Source: Streptomyces lasiicapitis
GTDB lineage: Bacteria; Actinomycetota; Actinomycetes; Streptomycetales; Streptomycetaceae
Reading direction: 5' to 3'
Assembly (NCBI RefSeq): GCF_014646335.1
Contig: NZ_BMNG01000027.1
Location: forward strand, 1 to 64,000
DNA: 64,000 nucleotides
The notes beneath the pieces are model-generated. The model saw only the letters and a list, made by a program, of their open reading frames with translations. It searched no databases and was not told where the DNA came from. This document shows, piece by piece, positions 60,452-64,000 of this stretch (positions are counted from its first letter, which is position 1; each line of letters begins with the position of its first letter). Position numbers and translations under genes: made by a program.

Positions 60452-61480
60452 TCAGCTCAACATCTGGGTGAGTTCGCTGCGGGCCGATGTGTGGACGAGC
60501 CGACCGCGTGCCCCGTTCACGATCGGCATGTACGGCGGTACGTGTCCGCATTCCACATCGGCGATGATCGGCACGTTCAACGAGCCGAGCGCGTCCAGCA
60601 CAGCCTCATGCTGGGACAGTGAAGAGGCGCCCGGAGCCGAGGTGCGTCCGACGAGCACCGCATTTGCCTCGTCGAAGAAGCCGGCCAGCCGCAAACCATA
60701 CAGGTTCCTGCAGATGGTGAAGGCATCGTCGCCAGCTGCCTCCACATACACCAGCAGCCCGTCCGCGGCCTCGGCCCGCGCGAAGGCAGACGTATCGAGG
60801 TAGCCCGTCCCCGTCAGATTGCACAGCGTCTCGATGCACCCCCCGATCAGCCGCCCCTCGACCTCCACGTCACCGTTTCCGTCCAACCTGGTCCATTGAC
60901 CAGGGGTATCGAGTCAGTGATCGCGTACCTCGGGCACAGCGGCGTAGTCGTCCCAGCCCGTGGACCTGTGGTGGCTGGACGAGCTCTGCGTGAACCGGTG
61001 CCCCTGCGGTGCCTCGACGATGTCGAGCCACGACAGCAGCCGCTCAAGAACCCGGTAGGGCGTGTCCATGAGGTTGGTGCCGTGGAGGGTCGCCGCCCCG
61101 GTGAGGAGGGTGAGCGGGGTGATGATGGTCGACAGGTCGGAGAACCCGACGAGCCAGGTCGGCTCGGCGGCGCGCAGTCGTTCCCAGTCGAACAGCGGCA
61201 GCAGGTCGATCGCCGTCTCCCCGCCCCACGGAGGCACCACTGCCCTGATGCCGGGATCCGTCAGCATCGCCACCAACTCGTCGGCGCGCTCGACTGCAGG
61301 AGCACTGACGTGTCCCGAGCCGTCCATGCACTGGCCAAGAACCACCTCAAATCCCCGCGCCTCCACATCACGGATGGCCACGTGGAGCCGCTCAAGGTGC
61401 TTCTCGCCGACTCCGCTCGAGGGAGAGGTGATGCCGACGCGGTCACCGGGACGCAAGGGGCGCGGGTATCGAACTGCCAT
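60452..61480 (-). pseudogene. LD-carboxypeptidase (S66 family) with one in-frame TGA
   Basis: The full reading is 342 codons. The first part has RPLRPGDRVGITSPSSGVGE, then WLVGFSDLSTIITPLTLL with the nucleophile serine in GFSD. The frame is interrupted by a TGA at 60914-60916 (VPEVRDH, then stop) and continues in the same frame with LDGNGDVEVEGRLIGGCIET, YVEAAGDDAFTICRNLYGLR, and VECGHVPPYMPIVNGARGRL. The catalytic Ser, Glu (in VYVEA) and His (in CGH) are kept. Relatives hydrolyse LD-bonds of murein peptides or detoxify microcin C7-type compounds (MccF). It starts at ATG 61480. Confidence 0.85.
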
Positions 61481-61932
61481 GCGCCGGATTCTGGCACGGT
61501 GCGCCACCAATCGGACTACGAGTTTGGCTCGCCTCCCCGCTTAACGATCTCACTCCGGAAGAGCCACACCCAAGCGGGTTGGGCCCCTTCTGAGACTTGC
61601 ATGGTGGGAAGATCCGGGCCCATGACGGGCCCTCAGCGGCCCTCCCCGGCCGACCGGTCGGACGCGGACGACGTCGAACAGCACGCCTGGTGCGTGGCGA
61701 AGTGACTGCGTGGAAGAGCGCGGGCACGGGAGCTCGAACCGCTCGTGTACGAGCTTGCCGACCAAGCGCATCCAGAGCACACCCAGGAGGCACCTGGATG
61801 CTGCTGCTGTGGCGAAGTGCTTAAGGAGATCCGGGCTCGATACCCGGCACCGTGACGCGCGGAGGACGCAGTCCCTGAGCATGTCCGTCCAGGCCCACGG
61901 CTGTCCGCGCCGAGGGAACTGCAACCACACAC
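61481..61932. other. No supported gene left of the tRNA-Ser fragment
   Basis: About 450 bases. The only long frame on the minus strand (ending about 61550) has low-complexity stretches and no ribosome site. The stretch is probably native chromosome beyond the end of a tRNA-Ser gene. Confidence 0.35.
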
Positions 61933-61970
61933 GTCGAAGGGCCCCACCGCAAGCGGTGGGGCCCTTCGAC
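61933..61970 (-). terminator. Terminator downstream of the tRNA-Ser fragment
   Basis: Perfect 18-base arms (61933-61950 and 61953-61970) flank two bases. Reading on the minus strand it lies 20 bases after the tRNA 3' end, the usual place for a tRNA gene terminator. Confidence 0.85.
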
Positions 61971-61989
61971 ATCGTGCCCGGTGAGGCAC

Positions 61990-62045
61990 TGGCGGAGGAT
62001 ACGAGATTCGAACTCGTGAGGGGTTGCCCCCAACACGCTTTCCAA
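61990..62045 (-). other. 3' fragment of tRNA-Ser(GGA), probable attachment site
   Basis: The minus strand reads TTGGAAA (anticodon loop with GGA), GCGTG (3' stem arm), the long variable arm, then the T-arm with GTTCGAATC and the acceptor stem ending CCTCCGCCA. The 5' half (acceptor 5' strand, D-arm, 5' anticodon stem) is missing: the base before the loop already breaks the stem. Such 56-base 3' pieces are the duplicated att sites left when integrative elements insert into tRNA genes. The native terminator side is on the left, so an element would lie to the right. Confidence 0.8.
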
Positions 62046-62184
62046 ATGTTCGTCCGGCGGTTCGGTGATGCTCGGGGGCGTTCTGACCTGTGGTGGAGCG
62101 GGACGCTGGGTGCGTGGCGGACTGCGTTGGACGGCGATGAATGCAACCAGAACTGCAACCATGGGGCAGCAGGTTCCTGCTGGT

Positions 62185-62451
62185 CAGATCCATCTGACGA
62201 TCAAGACCGTGAGCAGGCCCAAGGACGCGAAGGGCTTCGTGATCCTGCCGAGACGTTGGGTGGTTGAGAGGTCGCTGGCGTGGCTGTTGCACGCGCGTCG
62301 GAACGTCCGCGACTGCGAGACCCGACCCGAGCACTCCGAGGCGATGCTCAGCTTCGCCGCGATCACGCTCATGACGCACCGCCTCACCCGACGCCCCGTC
62401 CACCCGAGCGCGGCCAAGCCTCGCGTCACAGAGGCCGTCGCAACGGCCTGA
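62185..62451 (+). pseudogene. IS5-type transposase C-terminal relic
   Basis: The frame encodes QIHLTIKTVSRPKDAKGFVI, then LPRRWVVERSLAWLLHARRN and SEAMLSFAAITLMTHRLTRR. The W-V-V-E-R-x-x-A-W motif with the last catalytic E is typical of IS5-type transposases. N-terminal and central parts are missing. It lies just inside the putative element. Confidence 0.8.
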
Positions 62452-62552
62452 GAATCACAAAGACCCGCTCGCGAACTTCCGAGATGGGTTCTGCAGATAT
62501 CCGAGGGCTCTTCAGGCCCGGCCGGATGCCTCGGTCACGCCGAGGCGGAAGC

Positions 62553-63434
62553 TCAGCTCACGCCGTTCAGCGACGGCCACCAGTCAGCGACGGGTCGGTC
62601 CTCCGTTACGAGGATGTCGGTGTGGGCGGCGTCATGTGTGATGGAGATCTTCCTGTACAGCAGGCGGCCGTCGGTGTCGCGGTGGAAGACGTAGTACTCG
62701 CTCTTGCCGTCGATGCCCTGCCGACCGGGCACCGGCACGATGGTGACCAGGTAGTCGATGCCGTTCAGCGCCTTCCACCAGCCGTCGATGGGGCGGTCCT
62801 CGGTCACGAGCACATCGGCGTGGGCGGCGTCATGCCCGACCGAGATCTTTCGGTACAACAGCTGAGCCTCAGAGGTGTAGTGGAAGACCCAGCTCTCGCT
62901 CTTGCCGTCGAAGCCCTGCCGACCGGGCACCGACAGGATCTCGGCTAGGTGGCCGATGGCTTTCAGCGACGGCCACCAGTCCACGACGGGGCGGTCCTTG
63001 ACCACGATGCGATCGCCATGTGCCGGGTCATGCTCGATTGAGATGGTCCGGTACATCAGCCGGCCCTGAGCGTCGCGGTGGAACAGGTAGCTCTCGCTCT
63101 TGCCGTCGATGTTCTGTCGGCCGGGCACCGGTGTGATCGTGACCGGCTGGACAACGGACTCGAATGCCGCCCACCTGATCGCGACAGGGGTGTCCGCCCT
63201 CAGGAGGGTGTCCGTGTGCTTCGCGTCGTGCGTGATGGCGATCTTCCGGTCCACCAGTTTCTGACTCTCGGGGTCGAGGCGGATCACCCAGCCCTCGCTC
63301 TTGCCATCGACACCCTCCTGATCGGGCGACATGATGATGTGAAGCCTGTTGGTAGGTTCCCCGTGCCGCAGCTGTCGACTCATTGCCTCCCGACGGGCCT
63401 TCGCCTGCGCGGGCGTGTCCCTCGACACCGCCAT
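62553..63434 (-). CDS. Protein of four ~66-residue repeats, unknown function
   Basis: The 293-residue protein has a 40-residue lead with basic residues and then four repeats. Each holds G[VI]DGKSE-[SG]-[YW]-[LV]-[FI], a [LM]-[YV]-[RD]-[RK]-[KT]-I-[AS]-[IV] strand and the motif HD[AP][AK]H-[TGA]-D. Repeats 2-4 are closest; the first is diverged. The closing DRPVADWWPSLNG recurs with W-[WK]-[PK]. The pattern suggests a small four-fold beta-propeller or prism, perhaps a lectin. There is no signal peptide. ATG 63434 follows GGAGGACAC. It lies inside the putative integrated element. Confidence 0.7.
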   Translation of the reverse strand: MAVSRDTPAQAKARREAMSRQLRHGEPTNRLHIIMSPDQEGVDGKSEGWVIRLDPESQKLVDRKIAITHDAKHTDTLLRADTPVAIRWAAFESVVQPVTITPVPGRQNIDGKSESYLFHRDAQGRLMYRTISIEHDPAHGDRIVVKDRPVVDWWPSLKAIGHLAEILSVPGRQGFDGKSESWVFHYTSEAQLLYRKISVGHDAAHADVLVTEDRPIDGWWKALNGIDYLVTIVPVPGRQGIDGKSEYYVFHRDTDGRLLYRKISITHDAAHTDILVTEDRPVADWWPSLNGVS

Positions 63435-63589
63435 GCGTGTCCTCCTCCAGCTCACGGCAACCCCGAAACGGGTGCTCAGGCCGTAAGGTCCCCACGGTTC
63501 AGGTCATGGACACTGGCGCGTATCCGTTGTCACCTGACCGGGTACGCCAACCCCTCATTCGCTTACGGAATCGCTGTCTCCGGGGTCCG

Positions 63590-63890
63590 ACTGGCCAACC
63601 ATCGTCGAGCAGAGTGGCCGCCTGTGGTTGGGCATGTGGCTCCCGCCCTGCGGTTCCGTCGGGAGGGCTGGCCACGTATTGCTGGACGTCAAGTGGCCTG
63701 ACCGTCGCGCCTCGCCCGCACGGCAGAGCAGATAGCTGCACAGCGGCGCCGAACACGTTCTGGGCCCGGCGGAACCTCCGCAGGAACGCCTCATCCGCAG
63801 GGGTGAGGGCGAAGTACCGGACCAACTCGTCCTTGCCGAAGGTCGGGAACGGCCGCAGGTTTGCAGCTGCTGTCTGGGCTAGGACTCCGG
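63590..63890 (-). pseudogene. Tn3-type transposase N-terminal fragment
   Basis: The minus-strand frame encodes FPTFGKDELVRYFALTPADE, then AFLRRFRRAQNVFGAAVQLS, the start of the DUF4158 region of Tn3-type transposases. After about 63740 the sequence no longer fits the family. The remaining transposase (over 900 residues) is not in the window. Confidence 0.65.
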
Positions 63891-64000
63891 GCCGACGAGT
63901 GGTTCAAGGACAGGTTCTGAGCTTGTTCTTTATGGTCCGAGTCGGTTTCGTTCGGTGATGCTCTCGGGTCGTTTCACGGTCTTGCCGACGTCGTAGCGGG

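Noticed and set aside
61820..61860. A T-arm-like stretch (GGGCTCGATACCCGG) that could suggest another tRNA
   Set aside because: No acceptor stem or anticodon arm can be paired with it.
63930..64000. Shared word TTCGGTGATGCTC at the right edge and at about 62062
   Set aside because: Only about 13 identical bases with imperfect flanks; too short to claim element ends without the sequence beyond the window.
1..64000. CRISPR arrays or rRNA genes
   Set aside because: No regularly spaced short repeats with unique spacers and no rRNA-like sequence were seen.

Overview
The window is high-GC DNA (GC-rich third codon positions, GTG and TTG starts, GGAGG-type ribosome sites) and its gene content points to a Streptomyces or close relative: ANTAR, DUF1206, DUF6243, DUF2637 and DUF2267 proteins, a TipA-like MerR regulator, an hsp18/rheA pair with RheA-type operators, and several RsbW-like ATPases. 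At least nine transposase relics from several families and several broken genes suggest an accessory region, possibly a chromosome arm.

Layout. 1-8 kb: stress and envelope island with three ANTAR proteins, a PRC-barrel protein, a DUF1206 membrane protein, a PAP2-diacylglycerol kinase fusion, a CsbD-like protein and small hydrophobic proteins. 8-12.2 kb: DUF6328 membrane protein, a fatty-acid desaturase with its ferredoxin reductase, and an FKBP isomerase. 12.2-15.7 kb: an IS481 relic, a divergent NmrA-like/LysR pair, a broken secreted nuclease abutting an IS701 relic, and an RsbW-like ATPase. 15.97-22.8 kb: one gene for a 2280-residue exported multi-enzyme protein (CdtB/DNase-like nuclease, SGNH esterase, hemopexin-like repeats, ricin-type lectin domains, GH18 chitinase, C-terminal binding modules).

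23.96-36.8 kb: six tightly packed co-directional genes (939, 728, 1141, 296, 565 and 578 aa). The first is a DUF6603 protein, the next two match no family I know, and the last three share a repeated beta-sandwich pair; two of these add a C-terminal propeller-like domain. No signal peptides, phage tail, sheath or AAA genes are visible. This is the best candidate for an undescribed system.

37-45.9 kb: DUF6243, a DUF2637 (Spd-like) protein of integrative elements, an IS5 relic, a SigX5-type ECF sigma factor with a C-terminal SnoaL-like domain, a frameshifted ABC exporter, a broken LPATG-anchored metalloprotease, and a secreted DUF3472 protein. 45.9-54 kb: Nudix and DUF4406 genes divergent from a DeoR regulator, a TipA-like regulator, an I36 peptidase inhibitor overlapping a lipoprotein gene, and membrane proteins of unknown role. 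54-59.4 kb: an IS relic whose 3' half is inverted, the rheA-hsp18 heat-shock locus with two DUF2267 genes, a MerR-type gene with a 32-bp perfect palindrome upstream, and a block of diverged ~165-bp repeats. 59.5-64 kb: RsbW-like ATPase, an S66 LD-carboxypeptidase gene cut by one in-frame TGA, a tRNA-Ser 3' fragment with its terminator (probable attachment site), an IS5 relic, a protein of four ~66-residue repeats, and a Tn3-type transposase fragment.

All family assignments come from reading motifs by eye; no database search was run.
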